From Wenxinia saemankumensis (GTDB lineage Bacteria > Pseudomonadota > Alphaproteobacteria > Rhodobacterales > Rhodobacteraceae), in contig NZ_FQYO01000003.1 in the NCBI RefSeq assembly GCF_900141735.1, positions 248,001-312,000 on the forward strand: a stretch of DNA of 64,000 bases. Direction: 5' to 3'. Shown here one piece after another: positions 33,916 to 44,212 of the stretch; position 1 is the stretch's first letter; each line of letters starts with the position of its first letter. Made by a program: the position numbers and the translations under genes. The notes under the pieces are model-generated. The model ran no database searches. It was not told the DNA's origin and saw nothing but the letters and a program-made list of their open reading frames with translations.

Positions 33916-35172
33916 ATGACGCAGACCGACACCGCCCTTCCCTTCGACGCCGCGCAGCTCGACCGGCTGGCGGAGGTGGCGATCCGCGTGGGCGTGGGGC
34001 TGCGGCCCGGGCAGGACCTGATCGTCACCGCCGACGCCGCCGCGCTGCCGCTGCTGCGGCGGATCGCCAAGGTCGCCTACCGCGAGGGGGCGGGGCTGGT
34101 CACGCCGATGATCTCGGACAGCGCGATCACCCGCGCCCGCTACGAGATGGCGGCCGACCACAGCTTCGACCGGGCGCCCGGCTGGCTCTATGACGGGATG
34201 GCCTCGGCCTACGGGGACAATTCCGCCCGGCTGCACATCGTCTCGGACGATCCGATGCTGCTGGCCGACCAGGACACGGACAAGGTCGCCCGCGCCGGCA
34301 AGGCGCTGAACCAGGCCTACACGCCCGCGCGAAAGATGATCACCGGCTTCCAGACGAACTGGTCGATCTGCGCCTATCCCGCCCCCTCCTGGGCGCGGCT
34401 GATGTTCCCGGACATGGCCGAGGACGCGGCCGTGGCGAAACTGGCGGAGGCCATCTTCGCCGCGTCCCGCGCGGATCGCGAGGATCCGGTCGCGGCCTGG
34501 AACGCCCACAATGCCGAGCTGCTGGCCCGGCGGAAATGGCTCGACGACCACCGCTTCCATTCCCTGCATTACAGCGGGCCGGGCACGGACCTGACGATCG
34601 GGCTGGCCGACGACCACCGCTGGAAGGGCGGCAAGTCGACCTCGAAGAAGGGGGTGGACTGCAACCCCAACATCCCGACGGAGGAGGTCTTCACCACGCC
34701 CCACCGCGAGCGCGTCTCGGGCATCGTCCGCGCGACCAAGCCGCTGGCGCATCAGGGCAGCCTGATCGAGGGGATCGAGGTGCGGTTCGAGGGCGGCCGG
34801 ATCGTGGAGGCGAAGGCCAGCAAGGGCGAGGAGGTGTTCCTCAAGCTCATCGACAACGACGAGGGCGCGCGGCGGCTGGGCGAGGTGGCGCTGGTGCCCG
34901 CCTCCTCTCCGATCTCGGCCTCGGGGCTGCTGTTCTACAACACCCTCTTCGACGAGAACGCGGCGAGCCATATCGCGCTCGGCCAGTGCTACGCGGACTG
35001 CTTCACCGACACGAAGATGTCCGACGAGGAGATCGCGGCGCGGGGCGGAAATTCCTCGATGATCCATGTCGACTGGATGATCGGCTCGACCGAGATCGAC
35101 ATCGACGGTCTGGACGCGGACGGGGGCCGCACGCCGGTCATGCGTGGCGGCGAATGGGCGCAGGCCCTGTAG
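33916..35172 (+). CDS. M29-family aminopeptidase
   Basis: The 418-residue metallopeptidase resembles thermophilic aminopeptidase T/AmpS. Likely metal ligands are the glutamate in NIPTEEVFTTPHRERVSG, the Glu/His in FDENAASHIALGQCY, and the His-Asp pair in SSMIHVDWMIGS. A conserved Tyr is in FYNTLF. The family removes N-terminal residues in the cytosol using a two-metal site. I chose ATG 33916, which has AAGGAG ten bases upstream, over upstream in-frame Met codons that add non-conserved sequence. It is followed by the phosphotriesterase-like gene after 58 bases. Confidence 0.92.
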   Translation: MTQTDTALPFDAAQLDRLAEVAIRVGVGLRPGQDLIVTADAAALPLLRRIAKVAYREGAGLVTPMISDSAITRARYEMAADHSFDRAPGWLYDGMASAYGDNSARLHIVSDDPMLLADQDTDKVARAGKALNQAYTPARKMITGFQTNWSICAYPAPSWARLMFPDMAEDAAVAKLAEAIFAASRADREDPVAAWNAHNAELLARRKWLDDHRFHSLHYSGPGTDLTIGLADDHRWKGGKSTSKKGVDCNPNIPTEEVFTTPHRERVSGIVRATKPLAHQGSLIEGIEVRFEGGRIVEAKASKGEEVFLKLIDNDEGARRLGEVALVPASSPISASGLLFYNTLFDENAASHIALGQCYADCFTDTKMSDEEIAARGGNSSMIHVDWMIGSTEIDIDGLDADGGRTPVMRGGEWAQAL

Positions 35173-35230
35173 GGCAGGATGCCCGCTCCGGACCGGGCCC
35201 GGCGCGGGGGGGCCGAAGGAGGATGACGGG

Positions 35231-36148
35231 ATGACCCGATTGATCACGACCCTCGGGCCGAGGGGCGCGGAGGAGCTCGGCCCGATCCTGCCGCACGAGC
35301 ATGTCTTCGTGGACCTGCGGACCTGGGACGCGCCCGGCTACGCGCAGGCCGATCCGGCCGACGTGGTCGCGCTGATGGCGCCCGAGATCGAGCGGATCAA
35401 GGCGCTGGGATTCGCGGCGCTGGTCGAATGCACGCCGGTCGGCGTCGGGCGGCGGGCGGACCTGGTTCTCGCGGTCTCGCAGGCCACGGACTTCCCCATC
35501 GTCGTGCCGACGGGCATCTACCGTGAGCCCTGGATTCCGCCCTGGGCGCACGAGGCGAGCGAGGATGCGCTGGCCGACTGGATGCTGTCCGAGCTGGAGG
35601 GCGGGATCGAGGGAAGCGGCGTGCAGGCCGGCTGGATCAAGGTCAGCGCCGGCGACGACGGCATCACCGGGGCCGAGGCGAAGATCCTGCGCGCCGCGGC
35701 GCGCGCGGGGGCCCGGACGAACGCGGTGATCGGAAGCCACACGATCCGGGGCCGCGTGGTGCTGGAACAGCTCGACATCATCGAGGCCTGCGGACATGCG
35801 CCGGATCGGTTCATCTCGATCCACACGCAGGCCGAGCCGGATTTCGCCCTCCATCTCGAGGTGGCGCGGCGGGGGGCGTGGATCGAATACGACTGGATCG
35901 GCAATGACGGCGAGGACGAGCGCCACCTGACCAACATCCACCGCCTGCTCGATGCCGGGCTGGAGGACAGGGTACTGCTCAGCCACGACCGGGGCTGGTA
36001 CGACCCCGCAGAACCCGGCGGCGGCACGCCGAAGCCCTATACCTACCTCAGCGAGCGGTTCCTGCCGAAGCTCGAGGCGAGCGGTGTCGGCAGCGACACG
36101 ATCGACGGGCTGATGCGGGACAACCCGTTCCGGGCCTTCGCGCGGTAG
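35231..36148 (+). CDS. Phosphotriesterase-family metal hydrolase
   Basis: The 305-residue amidohydrolase-superfamily protein has the HxH motif LPHEHVF (His22, His24), a probable carboxylated lysine in GWIKVSAG, metal-ligand histidines in VIGSHTIRG and ISIHTQ, and the catalytic-type Asp in LLSHDRG. Bacterial members act as lactonases, phosphotriesterases or resiniferatoxin-binding-like proteins; the substrate is unknown. ATG 35231 has AGGAGG eight bases upstream. It follows the M29 peptidase on the same strand and may be co-transcribed. It converges with miaB, 46 bases away. Confidence 0.88.
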   Translation: MTRLITTLGPRGAEELGPILPHEHVFVDLRTWDAPGYAQADPADVVALMAPEIERIKALGFAALVECTPVGVGRRADLVLAVSQATDFPIVVPTGIYREPWIPPWAHEASEDALADWMLSELEGGIEGSGVQAGWIKVSAGDDGITGAEAKILRAAARAGARTNAVIGSHTIRGRVVLEQLDIIEACGHAPDRFISIHTQAEPDFALHLEVARRGAWIEYDWIGNDGEDERHLTNIHRLLDAGLEDRVLLSHDRGWYDPAEPGGGTPKPYTYLSERFLPKLEASGVGSDTIDGLMRDNPFRAFAR

Positions 36149-36194
36149 TCGGGCCGGGGACCGGCCCGGAGACCGGCCCGGACACCGGGCGGGG

Positions 36195-37508
36195 TCAGGC
36201 GGCCAGCGTCCCGGCGAGCGAGTTCGGGCCGGACGCGGTGATGCGGACGCGCCGGACCTCGCCGCGCAGGCTTTCGGGCGCGTCGGCATGGACCGCGTGG
36301 AGTTGGCCGGACTTGCCGACCATCTGGCCGGGCAGGCGGCCAGGCTTCTCGAACAGGACCTCGACCTCGCGGCCGACCATCGCTTCCTGTGCCTCGCGCT
36401 GCAGTTCGGTGATGAGCGCCTGAAGGCGCTGCAGCCGCTCGTCCATCACCTCGGCCGGGACCTGCGCGCCGCGTTCGGCCGCCGGTGTGCCGGGTCGTGG
36501 GGAATACTTGAACGAGAAGGACGCGCCGTAGCGGACCTGCCGGACCAGATCGAGCGTGTCCTCGAAATCGGACTCGGTCTCGCCGGGGAAGCCGACGATG
36601 AAGTCCGAGGTCAGCAGGATGTCGGGCCGGGCCGCGCGGATCCGCTCCACTAGGGCCAGGTAGGCGTCGCGGCCGTGCTTGCGGTTCATCGCCTTGAGGA
36701 TGCGGTCCGAACCCGACTGCACCGGCAGGTGCAGGTAGGGCATCAGCTTCGCCTCCTCGCCATGCGCGGCGATCAGCGCGTCGTCCATGTCGTTCGGGTG
36801 GCTCGTCGTGTAGCGGATGCGGGCCAGCCCCTCGATCCGCGCGAGCCGGCGGACGAGCGCGCCGAGGCCGCCCTCCATCCCGTGCCAGGCGTTCACGTTC
36901 TGGCCGAGGAGGGTGATCTCGCGCACGCCCTGCTCGACCAGGCCGCGCGTCTCGGCCTCGATCCTGTCCGCGGGGCGGCTGACCTCGGCCCCGCGGGTAT
37001 AGGGCACGACGCAGAAGGCGCAGAACTTGTCGCAGCCCTCCTGCACGGTGAGGAACGCGGTCGGGCCGCGCTTCGCCTTCGGGCGGGCCTTCAGCTCGGT
37101 GAACTTGTCCTCTTCGGGGAAGTCGGTATCGACGGCGCGGGCGCCGCCGCGCACCGCGCGCTCCATCGCGGGCAGGCGGTGATAGCTCTGCGGGCCGACG
37201 ACGAGATCGACGACCGGCGCGCGGGCCATGATCTCGGTCCCCTCGGCCTGGGCGACGCAGCCGGCAATGCCGACCTTGAGGTCGGGCTTCGCGTCCTTGA
37301 GCGGGCGCAGGCGGCCGAGCTCGGAATAGACCTTCTCGGAGGCCTTCTCGCGGATGTGGCAGGTATTGAGGAGGATCATGTCCGCCTCCTCCGCCCGGTC
37401 GGTGGGCACGTAACCCTCCGCCCCCAGCGCCTCGGCCATGCGCTCGCTGTCGTAGACGTTCATCTGACAGCCGTAGGTCTTGATGTAGAGCTTCTTCTGC
37501 GCGGTCAT
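36195..37508 (-). CDS. miaB: tRNA-2-methylthio-N6-dimethylallyladenosine synthase
   Basis: The 437-residue radical-SAM enzyme adds a 2-methylthio group to i6A37 of tRNAs reading UNN codons. The N-terminal MTTase domain has TYGCQMN and NTCHIR. The radical-SAM cluster motif CDKFCAFC (C-x3-C-x2-C) is at about residues 155-162. A C-terminal TRAM domain ([13 protein letters not shown]) follows. ATG 37508 ([10 protein letters not shown]) is the family start; the open frame upstream is not conserved. It is divergent from the glycosyltransferase-like gene across 197 bases. It is not next to phoH, unlike in many Proteobacteria. Confidence 0.97.
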   Translation of the reverse strand: MTAQKKLYIKTYGCQMNVYDSERMAEALGAEGYVPTDRAEEADMILLNTCHIREKASEKVYSELGRLRPLKDAKPDLKVGIAGCVAQAEGTEIMARAPVVDLVVGPQSYHRLPAMERAVRGGARAVDTDFPEEDKFTELKARPKAKRGPTAFLTVQEGCDKFCAFCVVPYTRGAEVSRPADRIEAETRGLVEQGVREITLLGQNVNAWHGMEGGLGALVRRLARIEGLARIRYTTSHPNDMDDALIAAHGEEAKLMPYLHLPVQSGSDRILKAMNRKHGRDAYLALVERIRAARPDILLTSDFIVGFPGETESDFEDTLDLVRQVRYGASFSFKYSPRPGTPAAERGAQVPAEVMDERLQRLQALITELQREAQEAMVGREVEVLFEKPGRLPGQMVGKSGQLHAVHADAPESLRGEVRRVRITASGPNSLAGTLAA

Positions 37509-37705
37509 GGCGGCCCCCGGGGCTTGCGGCATCCGCCCCTCTACCGCGGCCGGGGGGCCGCATGCAACGCGGGGGGCGGGGCCGCGCCCTTGCGTCCCGG
37601 GCGGCCGGCGCGGCATCGTCCGGCGGGTGCCGGCAGGCCGGCCGCCGGCGCCGGCGGATGGCCGCCGGAGAGCGGGGCCGGGCGGATCGGCGGCGAAGGA
37701 CGGGA

Positions 37706-38590
37706 ATGACGGGACGGGGCATGGAGTACGGATCGCTCGCCGATTTCGCGCGGCACGGCGCGCGGGAGCATCTGGCCCGGGGCCCGGTGGCGGTGATCCT
37801 CGCCGAGGATCCCGTGGAGGTGGCGACGACGCTGCGCCATCACCGCGACCTGGGCTTCGCGGCGCTGCTGCTCGTCGCCTCGCCCGAGATCGACCTGCCG
37901 CCGACCGGGTCGGGCGTGGTGCGCATCGACCACGACCTCACCGCGGACGGGGCGCTGCCGGCCGTGCTCAACACGATCATCCGGACCGCGCCCGACCGGA
38001 CCTGGATCTACTACTGCTACAACGCCGAATACCTGTTCTTTCCCTTCTGCGAGCAGCGCAGCGTGGGCGAGATGCTCGCCTTCCACGCCGAGGAGCGGCG
38101 GGACGCGATGCTGAGCTACGTGGTCGACCTCTATGCCGGCGATCTCGAGGCGCATCCGAACGCCGTCTCGCTGGAGGACGCGCATTTCGACCGGACGGGC
38201 TACTACGCGCTGGCCCGGCCGGACCCCGCGACGCATCACCCCAAGGAGCGGCAGCTCGATTTCTTCGGCGGGCTGCGCTGGCGCTTCGAGGAGCATATCC
38301 CGGCCCCGCGCCGCCGGATCGACCGGATCGCGCTGTTCCGCACGAAGCCCGGCCTCGTCTTCCGGCCGGACCACACCTTTGCGGACGAGGAATACAACAC
38401 TTATGCCTGTCCCTGGCATCACAACCTGACCGCGGCGATCGCGTCGTTCCGCGTCGCCAAGGCGCTGAAGCGCAATCCGGGCAGCGCCTTCGACATCCAC
38501 AGTTTCCGCTGGCACAATTCCGAACCCTTCGCCTGGCATTCCAAGCAGCTGCTCGATCTCGGGCTGATGGAGCCCGGGCAGTGGTTCTGA
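37706..38590 (+). CDS. Possible glycosyltransferase-like protein, unknown function
   Basis: The 294-residue protein has an early [19 protein letters not shown] strand-helix unit, as at the start of GT-A glycosyltransferases. [17 protein letters not shown] segment and the acidic [14 protein letters not shown] region follow. A later cluster of aromatic and histidine residues ([17 protein letters not shown]) is distinctive. I do not see a clear DxD motif, so the assignment to glycosyltransferase family 2-like proteins is tentative. ATG 37706 has AAGGA upstream; ATG 37721 is an alternative. No signal peptide or membrane segment. Confidence 0.55.
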   Translation: MTGRGMEYGSLADFARHGAREHLARGPVAVILAEDPVEVATTLRHHRDLGFAALLLVASPEIDLPPTGSGVVRIDHDLTADGALPAVLNTIIRTAPDRTWIYYCYNAEYLFFPFCEQRSVGEMLAFHAEERRDAMLSYVVDLYAGDLEAHPNAVSLEDAHFDRTGYYALARPDPATHHPKERQLDFFGGLRWRFEEHIPAPRRRIDRIALFRTKPGLVFRPDHTFADEEYNTYACPWHHNLTAAIASFRVAKALKRNPGSAFDIHSFRWHNSEPFAWHSKQLLDLGLMEPGQWF

Positions 38591-38624
38591 GGGGGCGGAA
38601 AGAGGGCCGGGGCAGCCCTGGCGG

Positions 38625-39059
38625 CTACTTGCGGCGGAGCCGGATCACCACGTCGACGGCCGCGATCTCGGCCCCCTCGGGGGCGCCGGGCAGGCGGTCG
38701 ATATGCAGTTCGGCCGCGGGCGCGTCGCTGAGATGCCCGTCCTCTTCCCAGAAGAAGTGGGGGTGATCCTCGGCCCTCGTGTCGAAGTAGCTGCGGGCGC
38801 CGTCGACCGTGATCTCGCGCATCAGGCCGGCCTCGCAGAAGGTCCGCAGCGTGTTGTAGACCGTCGCGAGAGAGACCTTCTCGCCCGCGGCGCCGGTCGC
38901 CTCGTAGAGCGATTCCGCCGTGACGTGCCGGTCGTGTCCGTCGCCCACCAGCCGCTCGGCCAGGGCGAGGCGCTGCCGCGTCGGACGCAGCCCGGCCGAG
39001 TGCAGCCAGTCGGCGGCGCGGTCCCTGGGGGTCGCGGGGGAGGGGCGGGTCTCGGTCAT
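38625..39059 (-). CDS. irr: Fur-family iron response regulator Irr
   Basis: The 144-residue transcription factor has a winged helix ([22 protein letters not shown]) and a Fur-type C-terminal domain. The DHPHFFWE motif (His99, His101) matches the heme- or metal-sensing HxH of Irr, where Fur proteins have a longer His/Cys set. Few cysteines remain, which favours Irr over Fur or Zur. In alphaproteobacteria Irr controls iron and heme genes under iron limitation. It is divergent from fabA, an arrangement seen in Rhodobacterales. Start ATG 39059. Confidence 0.88.
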   Translation of the reverse strand: MTETRPSPATPRDRAADWLHSAGLRPTRQRLALAERLVGDGHDRHVTAESLYEATGAAGEKVSLATVYNTLRTFCEAGLMREITVDGARSYFDTRAEDHPHFFWEEDGHLSDAPAAELHIDRLPGAPEGAEIAAVDVVIRLRRK

Positions 39060-39193
39060 CGCCGGGCACCATACCCCGGAGCCGGGACGGGATTCAACGC
39101 CCCGCCCGCCGCCGCGCCGCTGGGCGTGAGCGCCTTGCCACGCGCGAAGCGGCGGTGGTAGGACCGTTCCGCCCCCGGACCGGAGACGCGACC

Positions 39194-39703
39194 ATGGCCG
39201 ATTATCCCACCTCGTTCGACCGCGACGACCTGCTGAAATGCGCCCGCGGCGAGCTGTTCGGCCCCGGCAACGCGCAGCTGCCCGAGCCGCCGATGCTCAT
39301 GATGGACCGGATCACCGAGATCAGCGCCGATGGTGGCGCGCACGGCAAGGGGCATGTCCTCGCCGAGTTCGACATCCATCCCGAGCTCTGGTTCTTCGAC
39401 TGCCACTTCCCGGGCAACCCGATCATGCCCGGCTGCCTCGGCCTCGACGGGTTGTGGCAGCTCACCGGCTTCAACCTCGGCTGGCGCGGCTGGCAGGGGC
39501 GGGGCTACGCGCTGGGCGTCGGCGAGGTGAAGCTGACCGGGATGGTGCGCCCCGATCGCAAGCTGCTGACCTACAAGGTCGACTTCACCAAGGCGGTGCA
39601 GACCCGCCGGCTGACGATGGGCGTCGCCGACGGCATCGTCGAGGCGGATGGCGAGGTGATCTACCAGGTGAAGGACATGAAGGTCGCGCTGAGCGAAAGC
39701 TGA
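39194..39703 (+). CDS. fabA: 3-hydroxydecanoyl-ACP dehydratase/isomerase
   Basis: The 169-residue enzyme dehydrates 3-hydroxydecanoyl-ACP and isomerises the trans-2 to the cis-3 product, the branch point to unsaturated fatty acids. Active-site His71 is in [12 protein letters not shown] and Asp85 in CLGLDGLWQ. Length matches the family. ATG 39194 is used; upstream in-frame codons lie in the divergent irr promoter region. FabB and FabI are encoded further downstream on the same strand, with cspA in between. Confidence 0.97.
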   Translation: MADYPTSFDRDDLLKCARGELFGPGNAQLPEPPMLMMDRITEISADGGAHGKGHVLAEFDIHPELWFFDCHFPGNPIMPGCLGLDGLWQLTGFNLGWRGWQGRGYALGVGEVKLTGMVRPDRKLLTYKVDFTKAVQTRRLTMGVADGIVEADGEVIYQVKDMKVALSES

Positions 39704-39836
39704 GCCGGCCCGCGAAAGCGGAGGGGAGCGAGAGCGGGGGCGGACCCCGCCGGGCGCGTTCCGTCCCCCTTGTCCCCCCGGTCCGTCCCCGGCCGGCGGC
39801 GATCCGCCGGCCCCGCCCCGCCGCGCGTCAGGCGCG

Positions 39837-39863
39837 TTGACAGGAGGCGGGCTTTGCTAGACG
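39837..39863 (+). promoter_or_regulatory. Candidate cspA promoter ahead of a long 5' leader
   Basis: TTGACA at 39837-39842 is a perfect -35 element; TAGACG at 39858-39863 is the nearest plausible -10, 15 bases on, so spacing is short. A transcript from here would carry a leader of about 120 bases, rich in T runs (TTCTTTCTTTTC), typical of cold-shock mRNAs. Confidence 0.4.
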
Positions 39864-39990
39864 GAAGAGGGGCTACCGTTCTTTCTTTTCGACCACTGTC
39901 TCCCTCACCGGCATTCAGTCCCTCGATCTGAGACCGACGACGCCGGGCTGCCGCATCCTGCGGGCAGCACCACACAAGGAGACCACGGAC

Positions 39991-40197
39991 ATGGCCAACG
40001 GCACCGTGAAATGGTTCAACGCCACCAAAGGCTTCGGCTTCATCGCGCCCGCGACGGGCGGCAAGGATGTGTTCGTGCACATCTCGGCCGTCGAGCGCGC
40101 CGGTCTGACGACCCTCGCCGACGACCAGAAGGTGACCTACGACGTGGAAGCCGGCCGCGACGGCCGCGAATCCGCGACGAATCTCAAGCTCGCCTGA
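39991..40197 (+). CDS. cspA: Cold-shock protein
   Basis: The 68-residue protein is a single cold-shock domain with RNP1 KGFGFIA and RNP2 VFVHISA, binding single-stranded RNA and DNA. It begins [20 protein letters not shown] 39991 has AAGGAG upstream. The gene has its own long leader and a strong downstream terminator, so it is probably separate from the fabA and fabB transcripts even though it lies between them. Confidence 0.96.
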   Translation: MANGTVKWFNATKGFGFIAPATGGKDVFVHISAVERAGLTTLADDQKVTYDVEAGRDGRESATNLKLA

Positions 40198-40239
40198 TCC
40201 GGGCCGACGCCGCCCCCGGGCGGCGCGCCAGGGACATCG

Positions 40240-40278
40240 GAACGCGGCGCCGGCCCCCGGCGCCGCGTTCTTTCGTTC
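40240..40278 (+). terminator. Rho-independent terminator after cspA
   Basis: GAACGCGGCGCCGG pairs with CCGGCGCCGCGTTC around a three-base loop and is followed by TTTCGTTC. It lies 42 bases past the cspA stop. Confidence 0.85.
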
Positions 40279-40354
40279 CGGGAAGGCGCCGATCCGGTTG
40301 CCCCGGCTCCGCGCTCTGACCTACACACGGGACACCGGGAAGGAAGGAGCGTCC

Positions 40355-41581
<1,227 letters not shown>

Positions 41582-41585
41582 ACCC

Positions 41586-42374
41586 ATGACGATCCAGATG
41601 AACGGAAAACGCGGCCTCGTGATGGGGGTCGCGAACGATCATTCCATCGCCTGGGGAATCGCGAGGGCGATGCATGCGGCGGGCGCCGAGCTCGCCTTCT
41701 CGTACCAGGGCGAGGCGTTCGAACGGCGCGTCGCCCCCCTCGCCGCCTCGGTCGGGAGCGACGTCCTGTTGCCGGTCGACGTGATGGACGATGACAGCAT
41801 GGACGCCGCCTTCGCCGCGCTGAAGGACCGCTGGGGCAGCATCGACTTCGTCGTTCACGCCATCGCCTTCTCGGACAAGGCCGAGCTGACGGGGCGGTTC
41901 ACCAACACGACCCGCGCGAACTTCCAGAAGTCGCTGACCATCTCGTGCTACTCGCTGATCGACGTGGCGAAGCGCGCCTCGGAGCTGATGCCGGAGGGCG
42001 GGTCGGTGATCACGCTGACCTATGCCGGGTCGAACCGGGTGACGCCGTTCTACAACGTGATGGGGGTGGCGAAGGCCGCGCTGGAAAGCTCGGTCCGCTA
42101 CCTCGCCAACGATCTCGGCCCGCAGGGGATTCGGGTCAACGCGATCTCGCCCGGTCCGATGAAGACGCTGGCGGGGGCCGCGATCGGCGGGGCGCGCAAG
42201 ACCTTCAAGCATACCGAGGCGAACGCCCCGCTGCGCCGCAACGCCACGCTCGAGGCGATCGGCGGCACGGCGGTCTACCTCTGCTCGGATGCCGGGAACT
42301 GCACGACGGGCGAGACGATCCTCGTCGACAGCGGGTTCCACGTGCTGGGCATGCCGCAGAGCGAGAACCTCTGA
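41586..42374 (+). CDS. fabI: Enoyl-ACP reductase (NADH)
   Basis: The 262-residue SDR-type reductase completes each cycle of fatty acid elongation. The N-terminal MGVANDHSIAWGIA cofactor loop and the YAGSNRVTPFYNVMGVAK segment, containing the catalytic Tyr and Lys, identify FabI. C-terminal substrate-loop residues (GPMKTLAGAAI) are present. The start lies four bases after the fabB stop. The long 521-base gap after it holds the GTAGGGTGGG repeat array. FabI is the triclosan target in many bacteria. Confidence 0.96.
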   Translation: MTIQMNGKRGLVMGVANDHSIAWGIARAMHAAGAELAFSYQGEAFERRVAPLAASVGSDVLLPVDVMDDDSMDAAFAALKDRWGSIDFVVHAIAFSDKAELTGRFTNTTRANFQKSLTISCYSLIDVAKRASELMPEGGSVITLTYAGSNRVTPFYNVMGVAKAALESSVRYLANDLGPQGIRVNAISPGPMKTLAGAAIGGARKTFKHTEANAPLRRNATLEAIGGTAVYLCSDAGNCTTGETILVDSGFHVLGMPQSENL

Positions 42375-42404
42375 CGCGGGGGATGCGGCCCCGGGGTGGC
42401 GGCG

Positions 42405-42743
42405 GGGTGGGTGCAACCCACCCTACGGGCGGCTGATCCGGCGTCACGTGCGGGGCTGGCCGGGGCGGCCCCTGCCGGTCGGGGTTGGGGGGGGTGGTGC
42501 AACCCACCCTACGGGCGGCCGATCGAAGTAGCGCCCGCCCCCGGCCGCCCCCGGAATCGTAGGGTGGGTTGCACCCACCCCCATCGCCAAGGCCGCAGGC
42601 CCCACCCCGAACGCATGGCAGCTTTTCCGGCACCCGTAGGGTGGGGTTGCACCCAACCCCCCATCGGGTTCCGCAAATCCACGAGGCTCCCGCCCGCGGA
42701 GAGCGCAGGCCCCCGGGACCGTAGGGTGGGTCGCACCCACCTC
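42405..42743. repeat. Five palindromic GTAGGGTGGGTTGCACCCAC elements
   Basis: Copies lie at 42405-42430 and 42491-42518 (written on the plus strand as GTGCAACCCACCCTACGGG) and at 42558-42582, 42635-42660 and 42719-42743 in the opposite orientation. Each is a near-palindrome of GGGTGGGT-GCACCCACC type that can form a hairpin. They fill most of the gap 42375-42895 between fabI and the convergent FKBP gene. Related elements are common between genes in Proteobacteria. No gene is seen in the gap. Confidence 0.85.
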
Positions 42744-42840
42744 CGCCGGCCCCCCGGGGACCGTTTAGGGCGGCGCCCGCCTGTTTCCCGGTCCCGACGC
42801 CTGCGCGGGCGCCAACGCGCCCGCCCGTCCCGGTCACGAA

Positions 42841-42872
42841 GAAGGCCCGCCGGATCGCTCCGGCGGGCCTTC
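42841..42872 (-). terminator. Hairpin after the FKBP isomerase gene
   Basis: GAAGGCCCGCCGG (42841-42853) pairs with CCGGCGGGCCTTC (42860-42872) around a six-base loop. It is 24 bases past the minus-strand gene's stop and followed on that strand by TTCGTGAC. Confidence 0.85.
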
Positions 42873-42895
42873 GGGATGGCATGTCGAGGGGCCGA

Positions 42896-43330
42896 TCAGG
42901 CGGCCTTCACCTCGACCACTTCCACGTCGAAGGTCAGGTCCTGGCCCGCGAGCGGGTGGTTGGCGTCGAGCACGACCTGCTCGTCCGTCACCTCGGCGAC
43001 GCTGACCGGAACGGCCTGGCCCTGCGGGGTCTGCATCTGAAGCCGGGTGCCGATCTCGAGCGGGATGTTGTCCGGGATCGAGCTGCGGGGCACGGTCTGG
43101 CGCGCCTCTTCCACGCGGTCGCCATAGGCCTCGGCCGCCGGGACCTCGACCTTCTTGCTCTCGCCCTGGCTCATGCCGGGCATCGCCTTGTCGAGGCCGG
43201 GGATGATCTGGCCGGATCCGACGGTGAACTCGAGCGGGTCGCGCCCATCGGAGCTGTCGAATGTGGTGCCGTCGGCGAGGGTGCCGGTGTAGTGGATACG
43301 AACGGTATCGCCTTCCTTGACCTGGGTCAT
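42896..43330 (-). CDS. FKBP-type peptidyl-prolyl isomerase, SlyD-like
   Basis: The 144-residue protein begins with an FKBP domain (VRIHYTGTLADGTTFDSS, EFTVGSGQIIPGLDKAMPGM). It has the SlyD-type inserted flap (residues about 65-115) and the LDANHPLAGQDLTFDVEV strand. It lacks the His/Cys-rich metal-binding tail of E. coli SlyD. It catalyses proline isomerisation and has a chaperone-type flap. I chose ATG 43330 with AAAGGAG upstream; the longer open frame is not conserved. Confidence 0.92.
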   Translation of the reverse strand: MTQVKEGDTVRIHYTGTLADGTTFDSSDGRDPLEFTVGSGQIIPGLDKAMPGMSQGESKKVEVPAAEAYGDRVEEARQTVPRSSIPDNIPLEIGTRLQMQTPQGQAVPVSVAEVTDEQVVLDANHPLAGQDLTFDVEVVEVKAA

Positions 43331-43531
43331 GGGCGCTCCTTTCGGGGTCTGGTGGAAATTCATGGGGAGGCCGCCGCTCCGGCGGGTGCTCCTTGCGATC
43401 CCCAACGATCTAGGGACCCGGCGGCGCGATGTAACCCCCATCCGTCACTTTTTCGGGATTCACCGTCCCCGGGGGCGGGTCTTTTCCTTCCCGCGCCCGC
43501 GTGCCAGTTTCCCGCCCGGAAGGGAGCGCCC

Positions 43532-44212
43532 ATGGCTTTCGCCGCCCATGTCTTCGATGCCTACGGAACGCTGTTCGACGTGACCGCCGCCGCCCGCCGC
43601 GCGGCCGAGGCGCCGGGGCAGGACGCGCTGCGCGCCGTCTGGCCCGCCCTCGCCCGGGACTGGCGCGACAGGCAGCTGGGCTGGTCCTGGCTGCGCGCCG
43701 CCGCCGGGCGCCACGCCGATTTCTGGTCGCTGACGCAGGACGCGCTCGACTGGGCGATGGCGGCGCACGGGCTGGACGATCCGCACCTGCGCGAGCGTCT
43801 GCTCGCCCTCTACTGGGAGCTGGAGGCATTTCCCGAAGTGCCGGACGTCCTGGCCCGTCTCGCCGCGTCGGGCGCCCGCATCGCGATCCTGTCGAACGGA
43901 TCGCCGGGCATGCTGGACGGCGCGGTGACGAGCGCGGGGATCGGGGGCTTTGTCTCCGAGGTGATCTCGGTCGAGGCGGCCGGCATCTTCAAGCCCGCCC
44001 CGGCCGCCTACGACCTCGTCGCCGCGCGGCTCGGCACCGCGCCGGGGGAGGTGCTCTTCGTGTCGTCGAACTGCTGGGACGCGGCGGCGGCGGCCGGGGC
44101 CGGCTTCACCTCCGCCTGGGTGAACCGCGCCGATGCGCCGCCGGACCGCCTGTGGGCCGCGCCGCACCATGTCCTTTCCGACCTGACCCCGATCCCGGAC
44201 CTCGACCGATGA
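43532..44212 (+). CDS. L-2-haloacid dehalogenase-family hydrolase (type II)
   Basis: The 226-residue HAD protein has the nucleophile motif FDAYGTLFD (Asp9), ILSNGSP near residue 115, KPAPAAY with the catalytic lysine near residue 150, and VSSNCWDAAAA. The last motif distinguishes the L-2-haloacid dehalogenase group. It may hydrolyse haloacids or be a related phosphatase. ATG 43532 has AGGGAG upstream. Its TGA overlaps the next ATG by four bases; genes 43532-46778 form one operon by overlaps. Confidence 0.9.
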   Translation: MAFAAHVFDAYGTLFDVTAAARRAAEAPGQDALRAVWPALARDWRDRQLGWSWLRAAAGRHADFWSLTQDALDWAMAAHGLDDPHLRERLLALYWELEAFPEVPDVLARLAASGARIAILSNGSPGMLDGAVTSAGIGGFVSEVISVEAAGIFKPAPAAYDLVAARLGTAPGEVLFVSSNCWDAAAAAGAGFTSAWVNRADAPPDRLWAAPHHVLSDLTPIPDLDR

